Origin: Paraburkholderia fungorum
Lineage (GTDB): Bacteria > Pseudomonadota > Gammaproteobacteria > Burkholderiales > Burkholderiaceae
Reading direction: 5' to 3'
DNA length: 64,000 bases
Assembly: GCF_900099835.1 (NCBI RefSeq)
Contig: NZ_FNKP01000004.1
Coordinates: 186,001-250,000 of the forward strand
Below, piece after piece: positions 41,494-49,353 of the stretch (within the stretch, counting starts at the first letter, position 1; the number at the start of each line of letters is the position of its first letter). Under the pieces are notes generated by a model. That model made no database searches. It had not been told where the DNA came from and saw nothing but the letters and a program-made list of their open reading frames with translations. The position numbers and the translations under genes were made by a program.

Positions 41494-41886
41494 ATGCTCA
41501 AGGTTCCGAAGGTGTTCTATGCCGACCGCCGTAGTGCAGGCGTGGCAGCGGATGCCGCTATTACCGATCAGGCGACGCGCATGTTGCGTCGTGTGGCGCG
41601 CGACCTCCGTCTTCGCAACGGTGAACACGAGATCGTCGCAGAGCCTGCACGTCGTGGGCGTGGTTGCCGCGTGACGCTGCGCACACCGGCGGTCATGCTC
41701 GAAGTGGCGGATTCTCCTTGCCGTCAATCAGTCGTTGTCTCGTTTCGTACCCGCCGCGGCCGCGCTGACCTGTCAGGAGGCGCGGACAATGCGGTCCAAC
41801 TCGACCAGTTGTCTACCCGGGACGGCTACGAAAGCCTGCTCGGCGGCTTGCGGCTTGCCGCAGGTCTCGACGCCCAGTGTCGTTAG
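41494..41886 (+). CDS. Basic plasmid protein, function unknown
   Basis: 130 residues, CCGAGG upstream. Arg-rich first half (TRMLRRVARDLRLRNGEHEI), Gly-rich C-terminus. Might bind nucleic acid. The next gene starts 9 bp after its stop. No family recognised. Confidence 0.55.
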   Translation: MLKVPKVFYADRRSAGVAADAAITDQATRMLRRVARDLRLRNGEHEIVAEPARRGRGCRVTLRTPAVMLEVADSPCRQSVVVSFRTRRGRADLSGGADNAVQLDQLSTRDGYESLLGGLRLAAGLDAQCR

Positions 41887-41894
41887 GGGATGTC

Positions 41895-42377
41895 GTGGAA
41901 ATTATCGAAGTGTCCGTCGAATACCCGTCTGGCCTTGTCATTACTGATCGCGCAACCCTTATCACGGGCCTCGATCAGGTCTGCATTTCTGAGCGCCTTG
42001 GGTCGATCATCCGTGAATTTTCTACATCGGAAGCGCCCCCGGTCTATGCGGGGCGCGCAGCGGGGCGGTCAGTAACGCTTCACGCGAATCCGGACGGAAC
42101 CCTGAAATTCGAAGGGGAGTGGGTCGATGTCGCAGAAAATGACCAGGGCGGTCTGTGGTCCAGGCTCGGGGCGATGATCAATGCACCGACCAGGGACCAG
42201 CGACAGCAGTTTGGCCGCTTCATGCATACGTTGTCGGCTGCGTCGCTGATTGGCGCGATCGGCTTCTGGCACTCAACGACATCCTGGACGACAGGTAACA
42301 TCCTTAGCGAGGCCAATCTGATTCTGGCCTTTGTGTTAACCTTCTACGTAGGCATGGTATCCATGAACGGAGAATGA
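41895..42377 (+). CDS. Membrane protein, function unknown
   Basis: 160 residues from GTG 41895, chosen because AGGGGA precedes it. Soluble N-terminal domain (about 1-105) and two C-terminal spans (about 108-124 and 140-155, LILAFVLTFYVGMVSM). No family recognised. A 36-codon gene follows directly. Confidence 0.55.
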   Translation: MEIIEVSVEYPSGLVITDRATLITGLDQVCISERLGSIIREFSTSEAPPVYAGRAAGRSVTLHANPDGTLKFEGEWVDVAENDQGGLWSRLGAMINAPTRDQRQQFGRFMHTLSAASLIGAIGFWHSTTSWTTGNILSEANLILAFVLTFYVGMVSMNGE

Positions 42378-42379
42378 GC

Positions 42380-42490
42380 ATGGGCTTCAGTTTCTTCGCC
42401 TTAGGCATGGCGATCGCCCTGTCCGCCCTTGGACTGGTGATGGATCGCAACGGCCGCAAAGCCGACCGCGCACGACGCGGGCTTTCGTAA
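42380..42490 (+). CDS. 36-residue single-span membrane microprotein
   Basis: ATG 42380 with CGGAGA seven bases upstream. One span (FFALGMAIALSALGLVM) followed by a basic tail (DRNGRKADRARRGLS). It begins 2 bp after the preceding stop, so probably co-translated with the membrane protein. Function unknown. Confidence 0.5.
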   Translation: MGFSFFALGMAIALSALGLVMDRNGRKADRARRGLS

Positions 42491-42504
42491 TACACGACCT
42501 GAAC

Positions 42505-42573
42505 GCCGATCCACGGATCGGCTCCCTCATGCTAAGCCGCACCTTCGGGTGCGGCTTTTGCGTTTCTGGAGCC
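42505..42573 (+). promoter_or_regulatory. Leader of the 42578 gene with terminator hairpin
   Basis: GCCGATCC (42505-42512) / GGATCGGC (42515-42522); GGCTCCC (42520-42526) complementary to GGAGCC (42568-42573), the ribosome site. Between them a terminator-like stem AGCCGCACC / GGTGCGGCT (42535-42556) with a short T run. Confidence 0.6.
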
Positions 42574-42577
42574 TCCC

Positions 42578-42985
42578 TTGTCCCAAACCCTTGATTTGCC
42601 CGTCGCCTTGGCGGCTGCGCCGTTCGATCCTGACGGCAAGACCGTATCCGCAGTGGTCGACCATGTATCACGCGTTCTTGCCAAAACGGAAAACGAACCG
42701 GAGTGGGTGACGCATGCAAATTTTATCGATGCCGACTGCCCCGACGAGTTCGGCCTCGGGCCTTCCGCTCCGTGGCCGGTCACCGGGCCGACGAGTCGGA
42801 TCAGTCTGTCGGTCGGGCGCGCTAATTCTGAAGGCTGGATCATCAGCGTCGACCTGATCGAGATGACGAGAAGCGAACAGGCGAAATCGTGGAAGTGGAT
42901 CCCACTGCTGCGCATCAAGACGCTTTCGCGGTCGCAGGCGTGGTCCGTGGCAGCGATCGTTTCGCGGATGCTCGACATCGACTGA
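42578..42985 (+). CDS. Plasmid protein, function unknown (TTG start)
   Basis: 135 residues. The start is TTG 42578 with GGAGCC upstream; no ATG in a suitable place. Globular with SRISLSVGRANSEGWIISVD and a helical C-terminus (SRSQAWSVAAIVSRMLDID). A rare start codon plus masked ribosome site suggest low expression. No family recognised. Confidence 0.55.
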   Translation: MSQTLDLPVALAAAPFDPDGKTVSAVVDHVSRVLAKTENEPEWVTHANFIDADCPDEFGLGPSAPWPVTGPTSRISLSVGRANSEGWIISVDLIEMTRSEQAKSWKWIPLLRIKTLSRSQAWSVAAIVSRMLDID

Positions 42986-43007
42986 CAACGCACCTTTTTA
43001 ATCCCTC

Positions 43008-43063
43008 GCGGGGTCAACGACCCGCATGGGGAGTTGGCCCCGTTTTCTTTTGCGGAGACAACT
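43008..43063 (+). promoter_or_regulatory. Switch-like 5' leader of the 43068 gene
   Basis: GCGGG (43008-43012) / CCCGC (43021-43025) hairpin; GGGGTCAAC (43010-43018) can pair with GTTGGCCCC (43033-43041) with one G-U; AGTTG there also matches CAACT (43059-43063) near the start. Confidence 0.55.
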
Positions 43064-43067
43064 TTCC

Positions 43068-44582
43068 ATGTACACCCTCTCAATCCCGGGCGAGATTTTT
43101 ACTGTGGCTACCCTTGCTGGCGTAGTCGGTCTTTTTTCAAACGAGCACGTGAAGTCAACCGAAACCGCGTTGATCGGGCTGTCAGGCGGCGAAATTGACG
43201 CGCAAGTCACGCGCTACAACGGCAGGCTCGCCATTCGCTGTACGGGCAACGCGGCTGAAATTGTCGGGGTGCTGTTCGATCAGGTCCGTACCTTCTGGAC
43301 CGGGGAATACGGTTCCGATCCTCGACCCTGGCAGATCCGCCCGGCACATTGGGACGAGCTGTTCGGCCTCTTCGATCTCGCTCGCGCACCTGAGCGATTT
43401 CTGTCCAGTAGCCAGATCGAGGCCGAGAGGACGGCAGCGCGAAACGCTCGCCGGTTCTTCGACCTCTCATCGTTGTTCGATCACGCCGCTGCTGAGCGCT
43501 TCGGCTTTGGGGCCGGCGGGCCGCCAGCGATCGGGGGTGGGGCGAACGGCAGGCACGAGGTGCACGTTGCATACGCACTGCTGCGCAACGAACCAGTGCC
43601 TGAGACCGTCCTCGACGACTATCGCGCGATGGACCGGGCGTTTCGTTACGATCTGGAGTGGGCAATGCCGTTGCTCAACGTGCCCGAACTGCGCGGGCGC
43701 CTGCCAGCAGAAAAACAACGATGGGTCGCCTCCGTGATGCGCGGGGCGAAGCAGGCGATCACGGCTGAGAACGTTGACGCCATCGTGGCTGCCCTCGGCA
43801 ACGTGCCGAACCAGTGCGACTTCGTCGACGTGGACGACGCGCTATTTGCTGCGGGTGTCCTGTCCGTCGAGCCGCTGCCCGCAATGTTCAGCGAGTCGGT
43901 TGCGTTGGGCACGCCGGTGAATGCATTCGCCGCGCGCTTACGCCAGATTCTCGCGGACTCGAAGCGCGACCGATCGCTGGATCATGCCGACCTGGAGCGC
44001 ACACAGGGTCGAACGACAGCGCGTCGTCACAAGCTGGAGCGCGAGATGGCGGTGCTTTCGCACGGTCGTGAGACCTTCGAATGGGCAAACCGCGTCGCCA
44101 CGGCGATTGACAGGCGCGAACTCGCGTTGTTGCTGGAGGTGCTCGACACGCCTGACGATCGTAACCGTAGCAGCAAGCGCGCGGTCGACGAGCACTACGG
44201 CGTGAAGCTGCGCGGCATCAGGGCGCAGGATCGCCGCCGGGCGATTTTTGCGTTGTGCGGAATGGACGTCTCAGCGCAAGGCGTATGGGAAGCGGCCGAG
44301 TCAGAGCGTAAGGCCGCAGCACGAAAGGCAGCGGACGAGCAGTACGCAAAGCAGGCCGCCCAGCGGGCGCAGTACCAACGTCCGGATGGTGTCGTCATTG
44401 ATGGCGCGCAACATGTTGAGGACGCGATCGCTTCCGGCTTTCGCGAAATTCGCGACTGGCGAAAGGGTGCGATCAAACAGTACGCCCTGGTCAATGCCGA
44501 GCTCGGTAAGGCTAGGACGCTGCGCGCAAAGGATGGCACGCTGGAATACGCGCGCGCCATGATCGAGCGGCTTGCAGCCTGA
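43068..44582 (+). CDS. Large plasmid protein, function unknown
   Basis: 504 residues from ATG 43068. N-terminal beta-rich domain (LSIPGEIFTVATLAGVVGLF), a middle helical region, and a Lys/Arg/Ala/Glu-rich helical C-terminal third (AAESERKAAARKAADEQYAK). Two long charged helices suggest a structural or nucleic-acid-organising role. Twelve bp gap to the next gene. No family recognised. Confidence 0.65.
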   Translation: MYTLSIPGEIFTVATLAGVVGLFSNEHVKSTETALIGLSGGEIDAQVTRYNGRLAIRCTGNAAEIVGVLFDQVRTFWTGEYGSDPRPWQIRPAHWDELFGLFDLARAPERFLSSSQIEAERTAARNARRFFDLSSLFDHAAAERFGFGAGGPPAIGGGANGRHEVHVAYALLRNEPVPETVLDDYRAMDRAFRYDLEWAMPLLNVPELRGRLPAEKQRWVASVMRGAKQAITAENVDAIVAALGNVPNQCDFVDVDDALFAAGVLSVEPLPAMFSESVALGTPVNAFAARLRQILADSKRDRSLDHADLERTQGRTTARRHKLEREMAVLSHGRETFEWANRVATAIDRRELALLLEVLDTPDDRNRSSKRAVDEHYGVKLRGIRAQDRRRAIFALCGMDVSAQGVWEAAESERKAAARKAADEQYAKQAAQRAQYQRPDGVVIDGAQHVEDAIASGFREIRDWRKGAIKQYALVNAELGKARTLRAKDGTLEYARAMIERLAA

Positions 44583-44593
44583 GGAGTACGGCC

Positions 44594-45058
44594 ATGCGTT
44601 TTGATCGTTACCCCCGTGCTGAGGGCTATCGCTGGACGTCGCGGATGGAAACACTTCACATGCGCCGTCACGAGCGGGCTGCAGAAAAAATCGCCCACGC
44701 CTACCCGCTATTCGCTGACCAGCTTGCGGCTCCGGCTGTGCTGTCGGTCGACGAAGAGAAGGAGCGTAGGGAAAGGATGTTCGAGCGCAGCGAGCAACGT
44801 ATGCGCGACCTGATCGCGCGCCAGTGGCGCGACGCGCGGCGGGAGTACTTTGCCTGTCCCGTCGAGGTGCGCGAGCAGATCACGGCTGAATGGAAGTGTT
44901 GGCGCGGTCCGGCCAACACGGTCTGTTTCTCGTACGTCATCGAAAAGCACAACGGCGTCGCCGAGGAGAAGTCGCGAGCTTTCCGTGAGCGCGAGCGCGC
45001 GATGATCGCGCGGATTGACGCAGTGCGGTCCGCGCAATCTTCCCTGTCTTTATGCTGA
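44594..45058 (+). CDS. Helical charged protein, function unknown
   Basis: 154 residues, AGGAG region upstream. Highly charged helices (DEEKERRERMFERSEQRMRD) and two cysteines (YFACPVE, WKCWRG). Forms a pair with the 43068 gene and ends at a terminator. No family recognised. Confidence 0.55.
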   Translation: MRFDRYPRAEGYRWTSRMETLHMRRHERAAEKIAHAYPLFADQLAAPAVLSVDEEKERRERMFERSEQRMRDLIARQWRDARREYFACPVEVREQITAEWKCWRGPANTVCFSYVIEKHNGVAEEKSRAFRERERAMIARIDAVRSAQSSLSLC

Positions 45059-45075
45059 CTGTTTTTCTTTCAACC

Positions 45076-45102
45076 AACCGGCGCGCTGCGCCGGTTTTTT
45101 TT
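45076..45102 (+). terminator. Rho-independent terminator
   Basis: AACCGGCGC (45076-45084) / GCGCCGGTT (45088-45096), then T run. It precedes promoter D. Confidence 0.85.
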
Positions 45103-45135
45103 CTTCCTGCAGAAAGAAGTGCGCTTGCCGCCCGG

Positions 45136-45227
45136 CGTAAGCAGGGTGGTTTTCTGCAGCATACCGGCGGCCAGGATTTTGATGGCTGCATAAACTGTCT
45201 GAATCACCCGCGTCCCTGACGCATCGA
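45136..45227 (+). promoter_or_regulatory. Shared-architecture promoter D
   Basis: Upstream box GTAAGC (45136-45141) ... GGTTTTCTGCAGCATACC, 55 bp to -10 TAAACT (45191-45196), then CC-GCGTC / GACGC-ATCGA (45208-45227). Confidence 0.6.
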
Positions 45228-45253
45228 ACCGCCGGTCAGCCGGCAACACTTCC

Positions 45254-45314
45254 GCCCCAGGGGACCACGTCCTTGACGGGCACTTTCCGGGGCTACTTTT
45301 AACCTGAGGGCCCC
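45254..45314 (+). promoter_or_regulatory. Switch-like 5' leader of the DUF3717 gene
   Basis: GGGGC (45289-45293) can pair with an upstream GCCCC (45254-45258) or with GCCCC (45310-45314) lying directly before the ATG. Shorter complementarity than in the other leaders. Confidence 0.4.
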
Positions 45315-45557
45315 ATGAACCAGCACACCTCTGTCCCCGCAGTTCAGCATGTTTCGATCGCGCAGATCGAAGCGGCTATCAACGTCTGGCGCAACCGGCA
45401 GCCCGGTGCGTCCGATGACGACGTTCTCGTGCTGTGCGCAGAAGCGCGCAGTCTCGCGAACCTCTATGGTCACATGATCTTCACCCGCGCAGACCGCGTC
45501 GACGTGACCGCGCTTTCTGACACACAACTGGCCGCGCTGCGCGCAGCGATCGGCTAA
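45315..45557 (+). CDS. DUF3717-family protein
   Basis: 80 residues. The pattern ISIAQIEAAINVWR-like start (VSIAQIEAAINVWRNRQPG), LCAEARSLANLYGHMIF and LSDTQLAALRAAI matches DUF3717, small helical proteins of Burkholderiales chromosomes and plasmids. Function unknown. First gene after promoter D. Confidence 0.7.
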   Translation: MNQHTSVPAVQHVSIAQIEAAINVWRNRQPGASDDDVLVLCAEARSLANLYGHMIFTRADRVDVTALSDTQLAALRAAIG

Positions 45558-45673
45558 CGATTTCCCGCGCCCCCGGGCGCAACGACACGCCGCATCGCGG
45601 CACCTCAACCTTTCCCACAGGGACACGTCCCTGTGGGGTCGTTCCTTGTGGGTTTTCCTTGACGAGAACTCTC

Positions 45674-46750
45674 ATGAACGCATCTGTACGAACCTCTGCG
45701 CCTGCCGGCGCCAACCAGGCACCTGCCAACCAGGTGACTGCGAGCGAACTGACCGAACTGCTCCTGGCCTACGTACCGGCACGGCTGCCGGTGCTGATCA
45801 CGGGTCGTTTCGGCATCGGCAAGAGCGATATCGTGGATCAGGTCGCACGGGATACTAGCCATGGTCTACTTATCAGCCATCCGGTTGTCGAAGACCCGAC
45901 CGACTCCAAGGGACTGCCTTTTCCATCCGCCGACGGTCTCACGGCGCATCACCTGCCGTTCGGGGACCTTGAGACAGCGGTGAACAGCACGAGGCCCCTG
46001 ATCTGGTTTCTTGACGATCTGGGGCAGGCGTCGCCCGCAGTTCAGGCGGCCAAGATGCAGTTGCTGCTCGCGCGACGTGTCGGCAGTCACGTGCTGCCCG
46101 ATCACGTCACTTTTATCGCGGCGACCAACCGTCGCAATGACAACGCAGGCGTGACCGGGATTCTCGATCCGTTGATCTCACGCTTCGCAACGGTCGTACA
46201 ACTGGTGCCGACTATTCAGGACTGGTCAGCCTGGGCAGTGCGTCATAACGTACCCGCCGAGCTGATCGCATTCCTGCGGTTCCGCCCGGACCTGCTGTCG
46301 GTCCAGAAGACAAACCGCGACATCGAAAACTCGCCAAGCCCACGTAGCTGGGGCTTTGTCGGGAAGACGATGCCGGTTGTTCCGAAAGCATTGGAACTGA
46401 CGTCATACGCGGGATCGGTCGGGGAGGCTGCTGCAACCGAGCTGCTCGCCTTCCTCAGTATCTACCGCGAGTTGCCGTCCCCGGACGCAATCCTTCTGTC
46501 GCCTGACACGGCGCTGATCCCCGAGACGCCAGCTGCGCTGTATGCGGTTTCGACTGCGCTGGCTGCGCATGCGACCGAAGGCAACTTCGATCGTGTGCTG
46601 ACCTACAACGACCGGTTGATCAACGCAGGGCACCGGGAGTTCGGCGCGCTTCTCGCGCGCGATGCGGTCCGCCGCACGCCGACGCTGCAGAACACGCACG
46701 CATTCATCCGTGCGCAGGCGGGTCCTCTCGGAGAAATCATCCGCGGCTAG
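45674..46750 (+). CDS. MoxR-type AAA+ ATPase
   Basis: 358 residues from ATG 45674. Walker A GRFGIGKS (44-51), Walker B LIWFLDDL (109-116), sensor region FIAATNRR, Arg-finger region ILDPLISRF. This is the AAA_5/MoxR layout. MoxR ATPases act as chaperones with a VWA-domain partner, and such a partner lies two genes downstream (47796). The leader has a CCCACAGGGA / TCCCTGTGGG hairpin. A terminator hairpin follows. Confidence 0.85.
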   Translation: MNASVRTSAPAGANQAPANQVTASELTELLLAYVPARLPVLITGRFGIGKSDIVDQVARDTSHGLLISHPVVEDPTDSKGLPFPSADGLTAHHLPFGDLETAVNSTRPLIWFLDDLGQASPAVQAAKMQLLLARRVGSHVLPDHVTFIAATNRRNDNAGVTGILDPLISRFATVVQLVPTIQDWSAWAVRHNVPAELIAFLRFRPDLLSVQKTNRDIENSPSPRSWGFVGKTMPVVPKALELTSYAGSVGEAAATELLAFLSIYRELPSPDAILLSPDTALIPETPAALYAVSTALAAHATEGNFDRVLTYNDRLINAGHREFGALLARDAVRRTPTLQNTHAFIRAQAGPLGEIIRG

Positions 46751-46787
46751 TCAGCCACTCTTCACTGTTCCATTCGTTGTTCTTTTC

Positions 46788-46821
46788 GCCACGGCCCGCT
46801 AGCGCGCGCCGTGGCTTTTTT
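46788..46821 (+). terminator. Terminator hairpin after the MoxR gene
   Basis: GCCACGGC (46788-46795) / GCCGTGGC (46808-46815), then six T; 40 bp before the next start codon. Confidence 0.8.
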
Positions 46822-46861
46822 GTTTCTGCCTGATCCATTCCCTATTTTTTTGGAGTTATCC

Positions 46862-47788
46862 ATGAACATCACCAATATCAAGTCCAAAGTCATGCTCGCG
46901 TCGGTCACGATCTCCACCTGGCAGGCGCGCTGCTATGACGGGAAGGCAACTGAGGAAGTCGAGAAGTCGCACGAGGCAAAAGGCATTGGCCGCTTCAACA
47001 AGCGTTTGATGCCCGAACATGCGCCGAGCTACCGGGAGGTTGTCTCGATCGGCAACCGCATCCGCGCGTATTACTACGACCACTCGTTGAAGTACGACCA
47101 GCTCGGCGTGCGCCTGCTGCCGACGATGATCTACATGGACTTCGCCGATCAGATGCGCAGGCTGAAGGACGAGTTCGATCTCGCCGTGTCGGTTTTCCTG
47201 ACTGACTATCTTGACCTGAAGGAGAAAGCTCGCGCGGAACTGAACGGCCTGTTCAACGAGGCCGACTATCCGAGCCTTGCGCAGCTGCACGGCAAGTTCG
47301 GCATCCGGATGGCGGTTCTGCCGTTTCCTGATGCCACGCAATTCGGTATCGACCTCCCCGAAGATGTTCTGGCCGGTTTGCGGACCGAAATCGACCAGCA
47401 CGTCCTGGCGTCGATTTCCACGGCGAACAACGATCTGGTTGGCCGTCTCTATGAGGCAACGTCGAAGCTGGCCGACCGGCTGTACTCGGAAGGCAATGTG
47501 CGGCTTGATGTGACCAATCAGGTGCGCGAGTTGTGTGCGCTGCTGCCGAAGCTGAATTTCAGCAACGACCCGAAGCTCACGCATATCCTGGAGCAGGCGA
47601 ACCGGCACCTCGCTGTTCACACCGGTGCGGATTTGAAGGAGTCGCGTGTGTTGCGCTCGCAGGTCGCAGCGAAAGCCCAGGAAATCGAAGGGCTGATGGC
47701 TGCGTTCATGGGCAGCACGCCGGAGCCGATGATTGATCAGGTGCCGGCCGTGCAGGAAGAGACGCCGCTTCTGCGACTCGTCGCGTGA
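46862..47788 (+). CDS. Protein of the MoxR-VWA module, function unknown
   Basis: 308 residues from ATG 46862, TTGGAG upstream. Helical protein with SYREVVSIGNRIRAYYYDHS, LPTMIYMDFADQMRRLKDEF and DLKESRVLRSQVAAKAQEIE. It looks like the hypothetical protein regularly found between MoxR and VWA genes on plasmids and phages; possibly a substrate or adaptor. 7 bp gap to the VWA gene. Confidence 0.65.
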   Translation: MNITNIKSKVMLASVTISTWQARCYDGKATEEVEKSHEAKGIGRFNKRLMPEHAPSYREVVSIGNRIRAYYYDHSLKYDQLGVRLLPTMIYMDFADQMRRLKDEFDLAVSVFLTDYLDLKEKARAELNGLFNEADYPSLAQLHGKFGIRMAVLPFPDATQFGIDLPEDVLAGLRTEIDQHVLASISTANNDLVGRLYEATSKLADRLYSEGNVRLDVTNQVRELCALLPKLNFSNDPKLTHILEQANRHLAVHTGADLKESRVLRSQVAAKAQEIEGLMAAFMGSTPEPMIDQVPAVQEETPLLRLVA

Positions 47789-47795
47789 GGTGGCC

Positions 47796-49040
47796 ATGGA
47801 CCCGCGTATCTCCAAGCAGCGCACCGCGCTCGTACTGGATCAGCCATTCTTTGGCGCGCTCGCGCTGCGCCTGAAGGTGGTCGAGGATCCGTCCTGCAAG
47901 ACATTCTGGACGGACTCGGTATCGATCGGCTACAACCCTGCATACCTCGCGAGCCTGAACGACCTGGAAACGCGCGGCACCGTTGCTCGAGCGGTTTTGC
48001 ATGTGGCGAACGGTCATTGCTGGCGGCAGGGTGATCGCGACCCTTCGCTGTGGTCTGAAGCGTGTGGATACGCAATCAGTCCCATCATTGTCGATGCTGG
48101 CATGGTTCTACCGAAGGGCGTTCTGATGGATGCGCGTTTTCGGGGCAAGTCGGCCGAAGAAATCTGCGGCGTCCTTGCGCAGGAGAAACGGCACCGGGAG
48201 AAGCAGCAGGGCAAAGGGCAGAAGCAGGGCGGGAACCCAGGTGGAGAGTCTGGCCAGCAGCCGGACAATCCGCCTAGGGATAACCGCTCCTCGCAATCGC
48301 CGAGCGGCGCGAACACGCCGACCGGAAATTCCGATGCCAGCGGTACTCCCGAAGCTACTCCCTGCGTCGAGGTTCGACAGTATGTGTCTGATGATCGCGC
48401 GAAGCAGGAGGCGGAATGGAAGGTTGCCGTGCATCAGGCTGCGAAAGCGGCCCAGATGCGCGGTGGCTTGCCCGGCGGCCTGCAGGGAATGATCGCTCAG
48501 GCGGTTGAGCCTGCTGTCGACTGGCGACCGATCCTGCATCGTTTCGCGCAGGATTCGTCGCCGACCGACTACAGCTTCGCCATGCCAAACCGCCGCTATC
48601 TGCATATGCGCCTCTACCTGCCGTCGCTGCATGAACCAGCGGTGGGCGACGCGGTATTCGTTCGCGACACCAGTGGCTCGGTTTGGGACGAGACGCAGGC
48701 GCAGTTCGCGGCGGAGATTCTGGCGGTGAATGACGCGGTACGGCCGCGCCGGCTCATCGTGGTTGATTGCGATACGCGTGTCACGCAGGTGCAGGTGTTC
48801 GAGCGCGGCGACGCGGTCGAACTGCTGCCGGGGCGTGGTGGTGGTGCTACGTCGTTCGTCGATCCGTTCAGGTGGCTCGCGGCCGAAGGCATTCATCCTG
48901 CGTTCCTGGCCTATCTCACCGACATGGACGGGAGTTTTCCCAGCGAGGAACCCGCCTATCCCGTGTTGTGGGCGTCGACGACCCCACTGAAGCGTGCGAG
49001 GCAGGCACCGTTCGGGGAGATGGTTGAAGTGATTTGCTAG
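47796..49040 (+). CDS. VWA-like / DUF2201-type protein, probably inactive as peptidase
   Basis: 414 residues from ATG 47796. Residues about 50-130 match the DUF2201 metallopeptidase-like domain (HVANGHCWRQGDRDPSLWSEA, VLPKGVLMDARFRGKSAEEI), but the usual AHE-x-x-H is ARAVLH here (64-69), losing a His ligand and the catalytic Glu. A Gly/Gln/Asn-rich linker (about 130-195) precedes a VWA-like domain with the MIDAS start RDTSGSVWD. Partner of the MoxR ATPase upstream. Terminator at 49071. Confidence 0.75.
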   Translation: MDPRISKQRTALVLDQPFFGALALRLKVVEDPSCKTFWTDSVSIGYNPAYLASLNDLETRGTVARAVLHVANGHCWRQGDRDPSLWSEACGYAISPIIVDAGMVLPKGVLMDARFRGKSAEEICGVLAQEKRHREKQQGKGQKQGGNPGGESGQQPDNPPRDNRSSQSPSGANTPTGNSDASGTPEATPCVEVRQYVSDDRAKQEAEWKVAVHQAAKAAQMRGGLPGGLQGMIAQAVEPAVDWRPILHRFAQDSSPTDYSFAMPNRRYLHMRLYLPSLHEPAVGDAVFVRDTSGSVWDETQAQFAAEILAVNDAVRPRRLIVVDCDTRVTQVQVFERGDAVELLPGRGGGATSFVDPFRWLAAEGIHPAFLAYLTDMDGSFPSEEPAYPVLWASTTPLKRARQAPFGEMVEVIC

Positions 49041-49070
49041 CGGGCTGTATGTTGCCCATCTTTCTGACCC

Positions 49071-49102
49071 AGACCCGGCTATTGCAGCCGGGTCTTTTTT
49101 TG
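49071..49102 (+). terminator. Terminator of the MoxR-VWA series
   Basis: AGACCCGGCT (49071-49080) / AGCCGGGTCT (49086-49095), then T run. It also marks the end of the plasmid-type backbone. Confidence 0.9.
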
Positions 49103-49253
49103 GGGCCCACGAATTTTGCGGTAGGCGCGTTCAGCAGGTGGCGCGGGTCGAATTAGCCGACCGTTTCGCTCTCGGTGGCATCCGTCGCATATCGACCCGT
49201 TACGGTCAGACAGCTTGCTCCAAACCGGTCGTCAGCCAGATCTAGGCTTCGCA

Positions 49254-49301
49254 AACTGGAATGCCACTAAGCGGCCGTTGGCGACCTCACCCAACCGGCC
49301 A
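49254..49301 (+). repeat. 48-bp inverted repeat, left copy
   Basis: 42 of 48 bases match the reverse complement of 62072-62119. The core is TAAGCGGCCG. Together the copies bracket the 12.8-kb metabolic cargo. Confidence 0.65.
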
Positions 49302-49353
49302 GAAACGGCCTCTCGGAAACCTCGCCCGCAAGCAGACACTCGTCCACCCAGGA

